Source: Rarobacter incanus
GTDB taxonomy: Bacteria > Actinomycetota > Actinomycetes > Actinomycetales > Cellulomonadaceae
Assembly (NCBI RefSeq): GCF_006715765.1
Contig: NZ_VFNV01000001.1
Location: forward strand, 186,001-250,000
DNA: 64,000 nucleotides
Direction of reading: 5' to 3'
A program made the translations under genes and the position numbers. This document shows positions 24,466-36,040 of this stretch, in pieces. The stretch's first letter is position 1; every line of letters begins with the position of its first letter. Under the pieces are notes generated by a model. It was given only the letters and a program-made list of their open reading frames with translations. It did not search any database and was not told the DNA's origin.

Positions 24466-26201
24466 TCCGCGAGCTCAGGATCGTGGATCTGGGTGTGATC
24501 GCGGATGCTAGCCTCGAACCCGGCCCGAATCTGACCGTTATCACCGGAGAAACCGGTGCTGGCAAGACGATGCTGCTGCGCGGCATCGACCTGATCCGAG
24601 GCGCGCGTATCGACACCGGACTGATCCGTGCGGGAGCCAAGGAAATCGTTGTCGAGTGCGACATTGAAATGGCGGATCCGCAGGCAGCCACCCGCGTTGA
24701 GGAAGCCGGGGGCCGGTGCGAAGAAGACGGTTCCGCTCTGATAGTTAGGCAACTGAAGGAATCCGGTAGATCGCGCTACCTCGTGGGCGGACGTAGCGTG
24801 CCGCGGGCCGTGATCGCGCAAGTAGTTGACAACGAGTTGGCGGTTCACGGGCAATCCGATCAGTTGCGCCTTCGCGATGCGGTGACGCAGCGACGCACGA
24901 TTGATGACTTCGCCGCGAACGCCCTGCTCGCGCCGATGAACAGGTACACGGACGCCTGGGAGGAACGTAATCGCATCGATGCCGAGTTAGCCGAAGTGGT
25001 CGCGCACGCCGACGAACGCGCGCGCGAGGCAGACATGCTTCGCTTCGGCCTGGAACTCATTGAACGAATCGATCCGCAGCCCGGCGAAGACCAACACCTG
25101 GCGGAATTGGCGAATCGGCTAGCAAACGTCGAGGATCTGCGCATCGCGGCATCGGGTGCCCTGCTGGCGCTCCAGGGCAACGATCTGGACGACACCGGGG
25201 CGATTGGCCGACTGCAGGCAGCCGGTGAGTCGCTCGCACGCGGGGGACGCGACGACAGGGAACTCGACGCTCTGCAAAAGCGACTCACTGACCTCACCTT
25301 CGCCATCGCGGATATCGGTTCCGATCTCACGCGGTACATAGATTCGTTGGAGGCAGACCCGGCGCGCCTCGAGCAGGTCGAAGAACGCCGCGCCGAGCTT
25401 GCCAAACTGACCCGCACCTACGGCGAGGACATCGCCCACGTCCTTTCCTGGGCGCAGTCGGCGGTCGCGCGCCTCGCGGACGTGGGCGACGACGGCGAGA
25501 GGGTGGCCGTTTTGCGGCGCCGACGCGATGAACTCACCGCGATCCTGCAGGATGCGGCGGCAGACCTGCGCCGCATCCGTACCGATGCTGCCGCCCGCCT
25601 GTCGAAGAATGTCACCGCGGAGCTTGGCGCACTGTCCCTGCCGCACGCGGTCTTTACGATTTCTGTCACCGAAACCGAGGAATTTCATCGGCACGGGGCC
25701 GACGAGGTCGAAATCCTCTTTGCCGCTCATCACCAGGCGCCGCTGCGACCGTTGTCCGTGGCCGCGTCCGGCGGGGAGCTTTCCAGGGTGATGCTTGCCA
25801 TCGAGGTCGCGGCGGCAACTACCGGCCCCGCAGCAAATCTGCGACGCAAGAAGGACCAGCCGCCGAAGCGACGCACCACCCTTGTTTTTGACGAGATCGA
25901 CGCCGGGGTCGGTGGCAAGACTGCCACCAGCATCGGCCGTAGGCTCGCGCAACTGGCCAAGTTCCATCAGGTCATCGTCATAACGCACCTGGCGCAGGTC
26001 GCGGTGTTTGCCGACACCCATTTGGTCGTCGAAAAGTCCGAGAACAAGTCTTCCGTGACGACTTCGGTTCGCCACATCACCAAAGACGATCGCGTCACAG
26101 AGATCGCCCGGATGCTATCCGGGGAGAAAGAATCGGATGTGGCCAGGGCGCACGCCGCTGAGCTACTTTCCAGCGCTCGCGTGGAAGAATTGCGCGAGTG
26201 A
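24462..26201 (+). CDS. recN: DNA repair protein RecN
   Basis: SMC-like ATPase of double-strand-break repair. 579 residues. Walker A GETGAGKT is at residues 29-36, a central helical coiled-coil region spans about 150-380, and the ABC signature ASGGELSRVMLA and Walker B LVFDEIDAGVGG are C-terminal. A basic insert (RRKKDQPPKRR) lies between signature and Walker B. The start overlaps the nadK stop, and the stop overlaps the steA GTG. Confidence 0.95.
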   Translation: MIRELRIVDLGVIADASLEPGPNLTVITGETGAGKTMLLRGIDLIRGARIDTGLIRAGAKEIVVECDIEMADPQAATRVEEAGGRCEEDGSALIVRQLKESGRSRYLVGGRSVPRAVIAQVVDNELAVHGQSDQLRLRDAVTQRRTIDDFAANALLAPMNRYTDAWEERNRIDAELAEVVAHADERAREADMLRFGLELIERIDPQPGEDQHLAELANRLANVEDLRIAASGALLALQGNDLDDTGAIGRLQAAGESLARGGRDDRELDALQKRLTDLTFAIADIGSDLTRYIDSLEADPARLEQVEERRAELAKLTRTYGEDIAHVLSWAQSAVARLADVGDDGERVAVLRRRRDELTAILQDAAADLRRIRTDAAARLSKNVTAELGALSLPHAVFTISVTETEEFHRHGADEVEILFAAHHQAPLRPLSVAASGGELSRVMLAIEVAAATTGPAANLRRKKDQPPKRRTTLVFDEIDAGVGGKTATSIGRRLAQLAKFHQVIVITHLAQVAVFADTHLVVEKSENKSSVTTSVRHITKDDRVTEIARMLSGEKESDVARAHAAELLSSARVEELRE

Positions 26202-27382
26202 ACTGGACTCGGCGCAAGGCGGCTCAAGCATCATTGCCGCACGGAAAGAACGGTGCCGCGCGGGTCGACGGCCGCACAAAGGACCTCGTGCGCCGGCTCA
26301 AGCCCGGCGACGTTGCGATCATCGACCATGTCGACATAGATAGGGTTGCGGCCGAAGGGCTGGTGGCGGCGCATCCGGCGGCCGTGCTCAACGCCGCGAA
26401 GTCGATTTCGGGCAGGTACCCGAATCTCGGTCCCTCCATCATCGTCGAGGCAGGCATCCCGCTTATCGATAATCTTGGTGGGGACGTCATGAATATCCGC
26501 GAGGGGGCGACGGTGACCATCGACGCAAACGCGGTGACGGTCAACGGGGAACTCGTCGCTGAAGGCGAAATCCAAGACGAGGATTCGATTGCGGACAAGT
26601 TGGCGGGGGCTCGCGATGGTTTATCGACGCAACTCGAACTGTTTGCGGCGAACACAATGGAGTACCTCGAAAAGGAACGCCACCTGCTGTTCGAGGGCGT
26701 GGGCGTGCCGCAGGTGCGCACCCCAATCAAGGACAGGCATGCGCTCATCGTGGTTCGCGGGTATCACTACCGCGAAGATTTGATTGCGCTCCAGTCGTAC
26801 GTGAAGGAATACCGCCCCGTCCTGGTTGGTGTCGATGGCGGCGCCGATGCGATCCTTGAGCAGGGGTGGAAGCCGGACCTCATCGTGGGCGACATGGATT
26901 CGGTCTCGGATGCGGCCCTGCGAAGCGGTGCGGAACTTGTCGTCCACGCGTATCGCGATGGCCGCGCGCCGGGGCTCGAACGCGTCAAGAGCCTGGGATT
27001 GGATTCGGTCATATTCCCCGCCATCGGCACGAGCGAGGACGTAGCGATGCTGCTGGTGGACGACATGGGTGCGGACGTGATAGTCGCCGTTGGAACGCAC
27101 GCGACCTTGGTGGAGTTCCTGGACAAGGGGCGCGCAGGCATGGCCTCGACGTTTCTGACGCGCCTGCGCGTCGGCAGCAAACTGATCGACGCCAAGGGCG
27201 TTTCGCGGCTGTACCGCCACCGCATTTCGAACCTGCAGATCATCATTTTGGTACTTGCCGGGCTATTCGCAGTGGGCGCGTCCCTGGCCGCGACCAGCGC
27301 CGGAAGCGTTCTTTGGGAACTGCTCGGTGCACAGTTGGACGACATCTCGTCATGGATCGTGAGCATCTTCGCTGGTGGCTAG
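26198..27382 (+). CDS. steA: SteA-like cell-envelope/division protein
   Basis: 394-residue homologue of mycobacterial Rv1697 and corynebacterial SteA, which acts with SteB at the septum and affects cell separation. The core contains a thiamine-pyrophosphokinase-like segment LIVGDMDS near residue 230, without the full catalytic set being evident. The C-terminus carries one transmembrane helix (NLQIIILVLAGLFAVGASLAA, about 348-367) and a short tail. The GTG start overlaps the recN stop. The steB-like gene follows after 52 bp, matching the conserved pair. Confidence 0.85.
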   Translation: MNWTRRKAAQASLPHGKNGAARVDGRTKDLVRRLKPGDVAIIDHVDIDRVAAEGLVAAHPAAVLNAAKSISGRYPNLGPSIIVEAGIPLIDNLGGDVMNIREGATVTIDANAVTVNGELVAEGEIQDEDSIADKLAGARDGLSTQLELFAANTMEYLEKERHLLFEGVGVPQVRTPIKDRHALIVVRGYHYREDLIALQSYVKEYRPVLVGVDGGADAILEQGWKPDLIVGDMDSVSDAALRSGAELVVHAYRDGRAPGLERVKSLGLDSVIFPAIGTSEDVAMLLVDDMGADVIVAVGTHATLVEFLDKGRAGMASTFLTRLRVGSKLIDAKGVSRLYRHRISNLQIIILVLAGLFAVGASLAATSAGSVLWELLGAQLDDISSWIVSIFAGG

Positions 27383-27434
27383 CCTGCCGGATGCACATCA
27401 ACCAAGGCCCTGACCACACAATGGGAGAATCACC

Positions 27435-28526
27435 GTGATCGACTTCCGATACCACCTGGTATCACTAATCGCAGTCTTCTTGGCGCTCGCCACCGGCGTC
27501 ATCTTGGGCGCGGGACCGCTCAAAGAAGCCATCGGCGACCAACTGAGCGGGCAGGTATCCCAATTGCGAACCGACAAGCAGCAGATGCGCGAGGAATTGG
27601 ACGAGGCCAACGCCGACGTCGCTGGCGCATCCGCGTACCTGCTCGGCGTCCAGGACACGCTGCTCGCAGGCCAGCTCAACGGCCGACGGGTCGCGATTGT
27701 GAGCGTGGGGCAGCTTCCCACCGACCAGCGCGATGCGCTCACCGCCTCGGTGACGGCGGCCGGCGGGACAGTGGATGCGGCGGTCGTCCTCAAGGACGGT
27801 TGGTTCTCATCGCAACTTGCCGACGCGCGGGACTCCTATGCGGAAAACCTCGAGGGCTACTTGGCGGGATCGACGGGAGGCGGCTACGACGAGATTCTTG
27901 CGCGTTCGCTCGTGGTTGCATTCTCCTCGGCCGCGGACCAGGTCGGAAGCGGGTTCGCGCCACAGGCCACCCTCGTGCGCGACATACTCGTATCGGGTGA
28001 ACTGATCGAGGTCACCCAGGCGCCCACACGACCGGTTGACGATTACATTCTTGTGCAGGCTGAACCCGACTCGGCAACGGCGGAAAACGACTCCGACGCC
28101 ACCAAGGAGATCCAGGCGCAAAACGGTGTCCTGGCTACCACGGCGCGGGCCATATCGCTCAGCGCGGAGGCCGCGGTGGTCGTCGGAGAGCACGCTTCGG
28201 CGCTCAGCGTCGTGGCAACCATTCGCGCGGACGAATCGACGGCTAAGACCGTCTCCACGGTGGTGGGGGGAGGCTCGGCACTAGGAAATATACTTACCGT
28301 GCAGGCGCTGTCGGCGGCCGTGGCGGGCGACGTGGGACATTACGCGACCAACTCGACCGACCAGGGTCCCGCCGCGGACAAGCTTGCGGAACCATCGCGG
28401 GCGTGGATGAGTCAAATAGTTCAGGCGCAGTCGTCGTCTTCCACCGGGGCAAGCGCGCAAAACTCCGCGTGGAATGAGCACGCCGCTCAACGCGTGGCCA
28501 ACGCCGGTGCGGGTTTCGCCGCGTGA
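27435..28526 (+). CDS. steB: SteB/MctB-like membrane-anchored protein
   Basis: 363 residues. The N-terminus FRYHLVSLIAVFLALATGV is the hallmark of the family that includes mycobacterial MctB (Rv1698, copper transport) and corynebacterial SteB. It is followed by one coiled-coil stretch (about residues 35-75) and a large exported alpha/beta domain. GTG 27435 has GGGAG 7 nt upstream. Adjacent steA makes the SteB role more likely than an outer-membrane copper channel, because nothing here suggests a mycolic outer membrane; that choice is inference. Confidence 0.82.
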   Translation: MIDFRYHLVSLIAVFLALATGVILGAGPLKEAIGDQLSGQVSQLRTDKQQMREELDEANADVAGASAYLLGVQDTLLAGQLNGRRVAIVSVGQLPTDQRDALTASVTAAGGTVDAAVVLKDGWFSSQLADARDSYAENLEGYLAGSTGGGYDEILARSLVVAFSSAADQVGSGFAPQATLVRDILVSGELIEVTQAPTRPVDDYILVQAEPDSATAENDSDATKEIQAQNGVLATTARAISLSAEAAVVVGEHASALSVVATIRADESTAKTVSTVVGGGSALGNILTVQALSAAVAGDVGHYATNSTDQGPAADKLAEPSRAWMSQIVQAQSSSSTGASAQNSAWNEHAAQRVANAGAGFAA

Positions 28527-29380
28527 GCAAGGGCCGAACGCTAGCGGCCGCTCTCGGCGCCGCAGCCACGGGCGCTGCATGCGCATGGGGAACCCGGGCG
28601 ATCATCGCACAAAGAGCGCGGACGAGCGCTCCGCTTGCCCGCGCCCTGCGCAGGGAGAACTATCGCGGAGAGCAGGTGACGCTGGCCGAAGGGCCGGCGC
28701 TCGCCGTTGCCCTCACCGCCGCACAGGCCGTCAACGCGCGCATGCGGCGCGACCCCGGCGCGGCCGCATGCGCCCCGGTCGTGGCCGCCGCCGGCCTGCT
28801 CGGGGCCCTCGACGACTTCGCCGACCCGGATCCGAAACGGGCCCGCGGCCTTCGCGGACACCTGCGCGCGCTGCGCGCGGGCACCGTCACCACGGGCGCC
28901 GTGAAGCTCGTCGGGATAGCGCTCGCCGCGGGGGGCGGGGCGCTCGTTCTGGAAAAATCACGATCGCAGGCGAACCCGGCCGCCCGTTGTGTCCGCGTCG
29001 CCACCGACACGGCACTGATCGCCGCGACCACGAACCTAGTCAATCTCTTCGACTTGCGTCCCGGACGCGCTGTGAAGGCAGCCTCACTTTTGGTGGCGCC
29101 GCTGGGCGCACAGTCGCTGGTGGTGTTGGGACCGATCGCCGCTGTCGCGGTCGACGATGTGCGGGGGCGGTCGATGGCGGGCGATGCGGGGGCGAACGCC
29201 CTGGGAGCATCGGTCGCAATGACCTGGGCGCGGCACCTGCCCACCGGCGTCAAGGTTGCCCTCACCATCGTCGTGGTCGGTCTCAACCTCGCCAGTGAAA
29301 GGGTCTCGTTCAGCGCCGTGATCGATGCCAACCCGGTACTGGCGTGGATCGACGCCCTGGGCCGCGCGAGCGCACGCTAG
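28523..29380 (+). CDS. Divergent polyprenyl-phosphate GlcNAc-1-phosphate transferase-like membrane protein
   Basis: 285 residues with several hydrophobic helices. Sequence features match the WecA/MraY superfamily: a substrate loop ENYRGEQV, the Asp-rich LLGALDDFADPD near residue 95, TNLVNLFDLRPGRAVKA near 172, and GDAGANALGA near 215. The protein is shorter than typical WecA (about 350) and appears to lack some helices. It starts at a GTG overlapping the steB stop by 4 bp and precedes murJ. A role in moving a sugar phosphate onto a lipid carrier is plausible but the acceptor and sugar are unknown. It could also be an inactive relative. Confidence 0.65.
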   Translation: MSKGRTLAAALGAAATGAACAWGTRAIIAQRARTSAPLARALRRENYRGEQVTLAEGPALAVALTAAQAVNARMRRDPGAAACAPVVAAAGLLGALDDFADPDPKRARGLRGHLRALRAGTVTTGAVKLVGIALAAGGGALVLEKSRSQANPAARCVRVATDTALIAATTNLVNLFDLRPGRAVKAASLLVAPLGAQSLVVLGPIAAVAVDDVRGRSMAGDAGANALGASVAMTWARHLPTGVKVALTIVVVGLNLASERVSFSAVIDANPVLAWIDALGRASAR

Positions 29381-29402
29381 CAATTCGACAGGACAAGTCA
29401 TT

Positions 29403-31025
29403 GTGAGGAAACGGCCACTGGTTGCGTCCATCGCGGGCGGCGCGCTGACGATGACGCTCGCGACGCTGGTCGTTAGGATCCTGGGGCTTATCCGCTGGGG
29501 TACGCAGGCAGGGCAAGTCGGCTCCGTGGGCGTGGCCGAGGCTTACGCGGCAGCCAACCTGGTCCCCAACGTACTCTTCGAGGTCGTAGCTGGTGGGGCG
29601 CTCGCGGGCGCGTTGGTGCCGCTGCTCACCGCGCATATCGTCGCTGGGGCGATGCGCAAATTCGATGCGACGATCAGCGCGATTCTCACCTGGACCGTGT
29701 GCCTGCTCGCGGCGCTCGGTGTCCTCTTGGCGGTCGGCGCACCGTGGATCGTGCAGCTCATACCGCGGGTTAGCGACCCGGACCTCTACGCGCTCACGGT
29801 GCTGTTCTTGCGGGTGTTCTCGGTGCAATTGCCCCTGTATGGGGTTTCCATCGTGCTCACCGGCGCGTTGCAGGCGAAGAAGCTCTTTGCCTGGCCCGCC
29901 ATGGCTCCCGGGCTGTCCTCGTTGGTGGTGATCGCCACCTATGTCCTGTTTGGGCACATGGCCGGCGGCACCCAGGGGAACGTCGGTGTGGTTCCGCACG
30001 CGGCTGTGCAGGTATTGGCGTGGGGGACCACCGCTGGGGTGGCCGCGCTGAGCCTGCCGCTGCTCATTCCTGTGCGCGCAGCCGGGATATCGTTGCGCCC
30101 GCGGTGGCGGCTGAGCGCCACCGATCGGCGCCGGTTGGCGAAGTTCGCCGCTGCGGGGCTGGCCGGACTTCTATTCCAACAGTGCGCGGTGGTCGTGACG
30201 ATGGTCGTGCTCAACGCCGCGGGGATTGCCGGCGCGTACCCGACCTGGCAGTACGCACAGGCGGTGATCATGGTCGTCTACGGGGTCCTGATCGTCCCCG
30301 TTGCCACCGCTGCCTTCCCCGCGCTTTCCCGCTCTTGGGCGGGGAAAGATCGCGACGAGTTCGCCCTTGCCGGCGCGGCGGGCCTGCGCATGATCGCTGC
30401 GATCGCCGTCGTGGGCGCGACGACCATGGTCGCCGCCGCCGAACCCGTGCAGGCCTTCTTCGGATTCACCCGCGGGGGAGTTGCCGGGATGTCGCAAGCC
30501 GTGGCCTGGTCGGGGATCAGCCTGGTTCCTTTGGCCCTCAACTTCTATCTTGGCCGGGTGTTACTGGCCGCGCATCGGACACGTGCCAGCGGCATCGGCA
30601 CCGCATCCGGGTGGGCGGCGGCGGGATGCTTGGTGGTCGTTGCCGGCGTCGTGGGCGGAGCCGAGGGAGCGTCGGCGGGTGGCGCCGCGGACGTCTTGAC
30701 TCGGGTGGCCATGGCAACCGCCGCCGGCCAGGTCGTGGGTGCCATTGTTCTAGGCGGCATGGTCCGCCGCTTGCTTGGCTCGCCCATGTTCGCGGGTTCG
30801 TGGCGTGGGATACTTACCGTAGTCGCGGTCACCGGGACCCTCGCGGCGCTGGCGCGGTTGTGTGGCCCGTCGGCCGCCTCATTGTCGATTACTTCGGGGC
30901 TGATGTGGTCCGCGCTGTACGCGTCGGTCATCGGCGTCGCGGCGGCTGCGGTGATCGCCCTTTGGTGCCGAGACGACGTGAAAGTGCTTCTCCGAAGCGA
31001 ACCGGAAGGACACGATGGCCCATGA
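29403..31025 (+). CDS. murJ: MurJ/MviN-like lipid flippase
   Basis: 540 residues, about 14 hydrophobic segments, MOP-exporter fold. Conserved MurJ features include the N-terminal Arg-rich ILGLIRWGTQAG segment and the FEVVAGGALAGALVPLL loop. In the family it flips lipid II across the membrane. GTG 29403 is preceded by CAGGACAAG. A longer frame from 29325 lies inside the previous gene and is not supported. The stop overlaps the next start as ATGA. The membrane ends shortly before the C-terminus, with no cytoplasmic kinase-like fusion of the type seen in mycobacterial MviN. Confidence 0.85.
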   Translation: MRKRPLVASIAGGALTMTLATLVVRILGLIRWGTQAGQVGSVGVAEAYAAANLVPNVLFEVVAGGALAGALVPLLTAHIVAGAMRKFDATISAILTWTVCLLAALGVLLAVGAPWIVQLIPRVSDPDLYALTVLFLRVFSVQLPLYGVSIVLTGALQAKKLFAWPAMAPGLSSLVVIATYVLFGHMAGGTQGNVGVVPHAAVQVLAWGTTAGVAALSLPLLIPVRAAGISLRPRWRLSATDRRRLAKFAAAGLAGLLFQQCAVVVTMVVLNAAGIAGAYPTWQYAQAVIMVVYGVLIVPVATAAFPALSRSWAGKDRDEFALAGAAGLRMIAAIAVVGATTMVAAAEPVQAFFGFTRGGVAGMSQAVAWSGISLVPLALNFYLGRVLLAAHRTRASGIGTASGWAAAGCLVVVAGVVGGAEGASAGGAADVLTRVAMATAAGQVVGAIVLGGMVRRLLGSPMFAGSWRGILTVVAVTGTLAALARLCGPSAASLSITSGLMWSALYASVIGVAAAAVIALWCRDDVKVLLRSEPEGHDGP

Positions 31026-32194
31026 ACAAGCGGGTGCTTTTCGTCGCGGCAGTGGCTAGCGGCGGGGTCGTCGATCAAGTTATCGCCGCCGTGCGTGCGG
31101 TAAGCGAGGCCGGGTCGCGCGCCGCCGTGTGGGCACCGCAGAGCACGCTCGACAAGCTCGCTGGTTTGCCTGCCGATGTGGACACGCGCGTCCTTGACAT
31201 CGGCGAACGCCCGGCGCTTTCGGATCGCCGCGCGCGCGAATCGCTGCGCACTGCGTTCGAGTCGTTCGATGTCATCCACGCGCACGGCGCGCGAGCCGGG
31301 GCGCTCAGTGCGCTGGCCCGACCGCGCGGCGCCCGGCCGCGTGCGCGGTTGGTCGTGACGCTACACAATCGGCCCGTGGGTGGACGCACGGTGCGCGCGA
31401 TCGGCGCGGCGCTCATCGGTGTGTGCGCGGCGCGCTGCGATGCCGTGCTGTGCGTGAGCCCGGACCTAGTTCGCAGCGTGCGGTTGTGGGGAGCGGGGCG
31501 CATCGCACTTGCGACATTGAGGGGAAGACGCGACCCGATTTTCGATCTAGCAGTCGTTTGCGCGCCGTCCGATCACACCGCCGCGCCCGCATCGGTCCAC
31601 GACGCGGAGCGCCGCAGGGACGCGGCACGGTACATCCTGGGAATGCCATTTTCGCGACCGACAATCGTGACGGTCGCCAGGCTGGCGCCGCAAAAGGGGC
31701 TCGCGGTGGCGATCGAGGCCGCCGCGCACCTGCGGGCTGCCGGTTGCTTGGGCGAGACCTGGCAGTGGTTGATCGTCGGTGATGGCCCGCTGCTTGACGA
31801 TTTGCAGGCACGCGCGACCGTAGCGGGCGTAGGCGAGCAGGTGCAGTTCCTGGGGCGGCGGATGGATGTCCCCACCATCATCCATGCCGCCGATCTCGTG
31901 GTTGTTCCCTCCGTCTGGGAGGGGCAATCGATCGCGCTCATGGAAGCGATTCAGGCGGCCGCTCCGATCATCGCGACGAAGGCCGGAGGCAACGCGTACA
32001 CGCTCGGCGGCGCCGGTCGCCTGGTTGTCCCGGGCGACCCTGCGGCCCTGGCCGACATGATTGCCGCCCTGTGGCGCTCACCCGAGACCCGCCGGGAATT
32101 GCGCGCACGCGCGATTGCGCGGTCCCGTGGCCTCGCGGGGCCGGCAGATCTGGCCCGTCAACTCGCTTCCGTCTACAGTGGGGGAAAGAACTGA
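31022..32194 (+). CDS. GT-B fold glycosyltransferase (GT4-like)
   Basis: 390 residues. The N-terminal domain has the SGGVVDQV loop and FDVIHAHGARAG segment. The C-terminal domain has TVARLAPQKGLAVAIEA, LIVGDGPLLDDLQ, FLGRRMDVP and the nucleotide-sugar motif PSVWEGQSIALMEAI, all typical of retaining GT4 enzymes. ATG 31022 overlaps the murJ stop by 4 bp. Lying after steA/steB, the transferase-like gene and murJ, it probably acts in synthesis of a wall or surface glycan. The donor and acceptor cannot be read from sequence. Confidence 0.82.
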   Translation: MNKRVLFVAAVASGGVVDQVIAAVRAVSEAGSRAAVWAPQSTLDKLAGLPADVDTRVLDIGERPALSDRRARESLRTAFESFDVIHAHGARAGALSALARPRGARPRARLVVTLHNRPVGGRTVRAIGAALIGVCAARCDAVLCVSPDLVRSVRLWGAGRIALATLRGRRDPIFDLAVVCAPSDHTAAPASVHDAERRRDAARYILGMPFSRPTIVTVARLAPQKGLAVAIEAAAHLRAAGCLGETWQWLIVGDGPLLDDLQARATVAGVGEQVQFLGRRMDVPTIIHAADLVVVPSVWEGQSIALMEAIQAAAPIIATKAGGNAYTLGGAGRLVVPGDPAALADMIAALWRSPETRRELRARAIARSRGLAGPADLARQLASVYSGGKN

Positions 32195-34695
<2,501 letters not shown>

Positions 34696-34753
34696 CCGCT
34701 CGGCTGATTGGTCGGTTGCTCGCCTGCCGCGCGATTGGCCGACGGCCTGCCGA

Positions 34754-35701
34754 CTACGCGCGAGTTCGGGTCGCGGTCACCGCGAAGATGGCGGCCGCCG
34801 TCAGCAGGGCGGCCAGCGCCATGTGGACGGCGACCAGCCCCCAGGGTAGTCCCGTGAAATACTGGGTGTAGCCGACGGCTCCCTCGACCAGGACAATTAC
34901 CCAGATCGCCGCCACCGATTTCCGCAGTGGCCCGTGTGGAGCGGCCGGGCCGCGCAACAACCGGATGCTCAGCATCGCCAGCGCAATAATAAGGATCCAG
35001 ACAGTCCCGGCGTGGGCGCGAGCCATCGCTGCCGGGTCCAGCGCGAACCGATACGCCACCTCGTCGTCGCCCGAGTGCGGGCCCGAACCGGTGACAATGA
35101 CGCCCAGGCACACGACCACGCCCAGCCAGGTGGCCACGGCTCGGGTGATTCGGGCGGTGACGATGTCCACGGTCGCCACCGGCCTGCCATCACCCTCGTT
35201 GTGGCGCGCAACCAGGTACGCCGAGAAGGCGACAAGGGCGATCGAGATGAACATGTGGAATCCCACGATCGCCGGGTTGAGGTGGGCGAGCACCGTGATG
35301 CCGCCGATGATGGCCTGCGCCAGCACACCAATGAGGGGAACCAGGCCGAGCATTCGGTACGCGCGGGTGCGCGTCGAATCGGTCCACACCGCCAGCAGGA
35401 CGGCGAGGGCGATCGCGACAAGAACCCCTGAGATCGTTCGGTTCCCGAATTCAACGAACGGGTGATAGGTCGTGGCCTGGTGCGCAACTGGCGTGAATTG
35501 CCCGGGTTCGCACATCGGCCAGGTGGAGCATCCCAGTCCGGAACCAGTCAGGCGGACGAGGCCACCGGTGACGATGATGAGCATTTGCCCCATGAGGTTC
35601 GCCCACACGAATACCCGGCCGTGGCGTTGAAACCAGCGCACGGGGGAGGGGTGAACAGGGCGCTCATTCGGGGCAGCTATCTTGGCAGTCACGCCTCTCA
35701 T
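34754..35701 (-). CDS. ctaA: Heme A synthase (COX15/CtaA)
   Basis: 315-residue integral membrane enzyme converting heme O to heme A for aa3-type oxidases. Eight hydrophobic helices are visible, with conserved heme-ligand His positions in ATTYHPFVEFGNR, LNPAIVGFHM, RAHAGTVW and LVAVHMALA, and the CxxxxxC pair in GLGCSTWPMCEPG. It is convergent with pyrG-Nudix and divergent from pflB. No other oxidase genes are in the window. Its presence shows an aerobic branch alongside the anaerobic pfl system. Confidence 0.9.
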   Translation of the reverse strand: MRGVTAKIAAPNERPVHPSPVRWFQRHGRVFVWANLMGQMLIIVTGGLVRLTGSGLGCSTWPMCEPGQFTPVAHQATTYHPFVEFGNRTISGVLVAIALAVLLAVWTDSTRTRAYRMLGLVPLIGVLAQAIIGGITVLAHLNPAIVGFHMFISIALVAFSAYLVARHNEGDGRPVATVDIVTARITRAVATWLGVVVCLGVIVTGSGPHSGDDEVAYRFALDPAAMARAHAGTVWILIIALAMLSIRLLRGPAAPHGPLRKSVAAIWVIVLVEGAVGYTQYFTGLPWGLVAVHMALAALLTAAAIFAVTATRTRA

Positions 35702-36040
35702 GGTATCGGCATGACCTGCGTTGTCCGGCCGCAGTTCGCCCCCAACCGGGGCATAAGGGACATTCGGTGCTGCCCGGAGTGCTGGCGGTTCGAGGGCTCA
35801 CGCGCGCAAAGCGTGCGCACGGCCGGCGGTCCGACTGGGACCAACGGCCTAATTTTGCGCCTTACCCCTAGCAAACTGTTGGAAATTCAAGCATGATTGA
35901 AGAGGGACCCGCGGAAATGTGACCCATATCGCATTGCCATTACGTCCTATTCGGGCCATTGGTCCCACGGTGAATGTCGCCGGTGGACGGTAGCGTTGCT
36001 ACCAGATCACATCCGATCTACCGAACCCAAGGAGAGGGTC
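35702..36040. promoter_or_regulatory. Divergent ctaA / pflB control region
   Basis: A 339-bp gap between divergent aerobic (ctaA) and anaerobic (pflB) genes. It contains a near-perfect palindrome TTCAAGCATGATTGAA at 35886-35901 (one mismatched pair) and a shorter inverted repeat GGTAGC-3-GCTACC at 35989-36003. AAGGAG at 36029-36034 precedes pflB. No clear -35/-10 pair could be assigned. Either repeat could be a redox-regulator site, but neither matches a consensus I can name. Confidence 0.45.
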
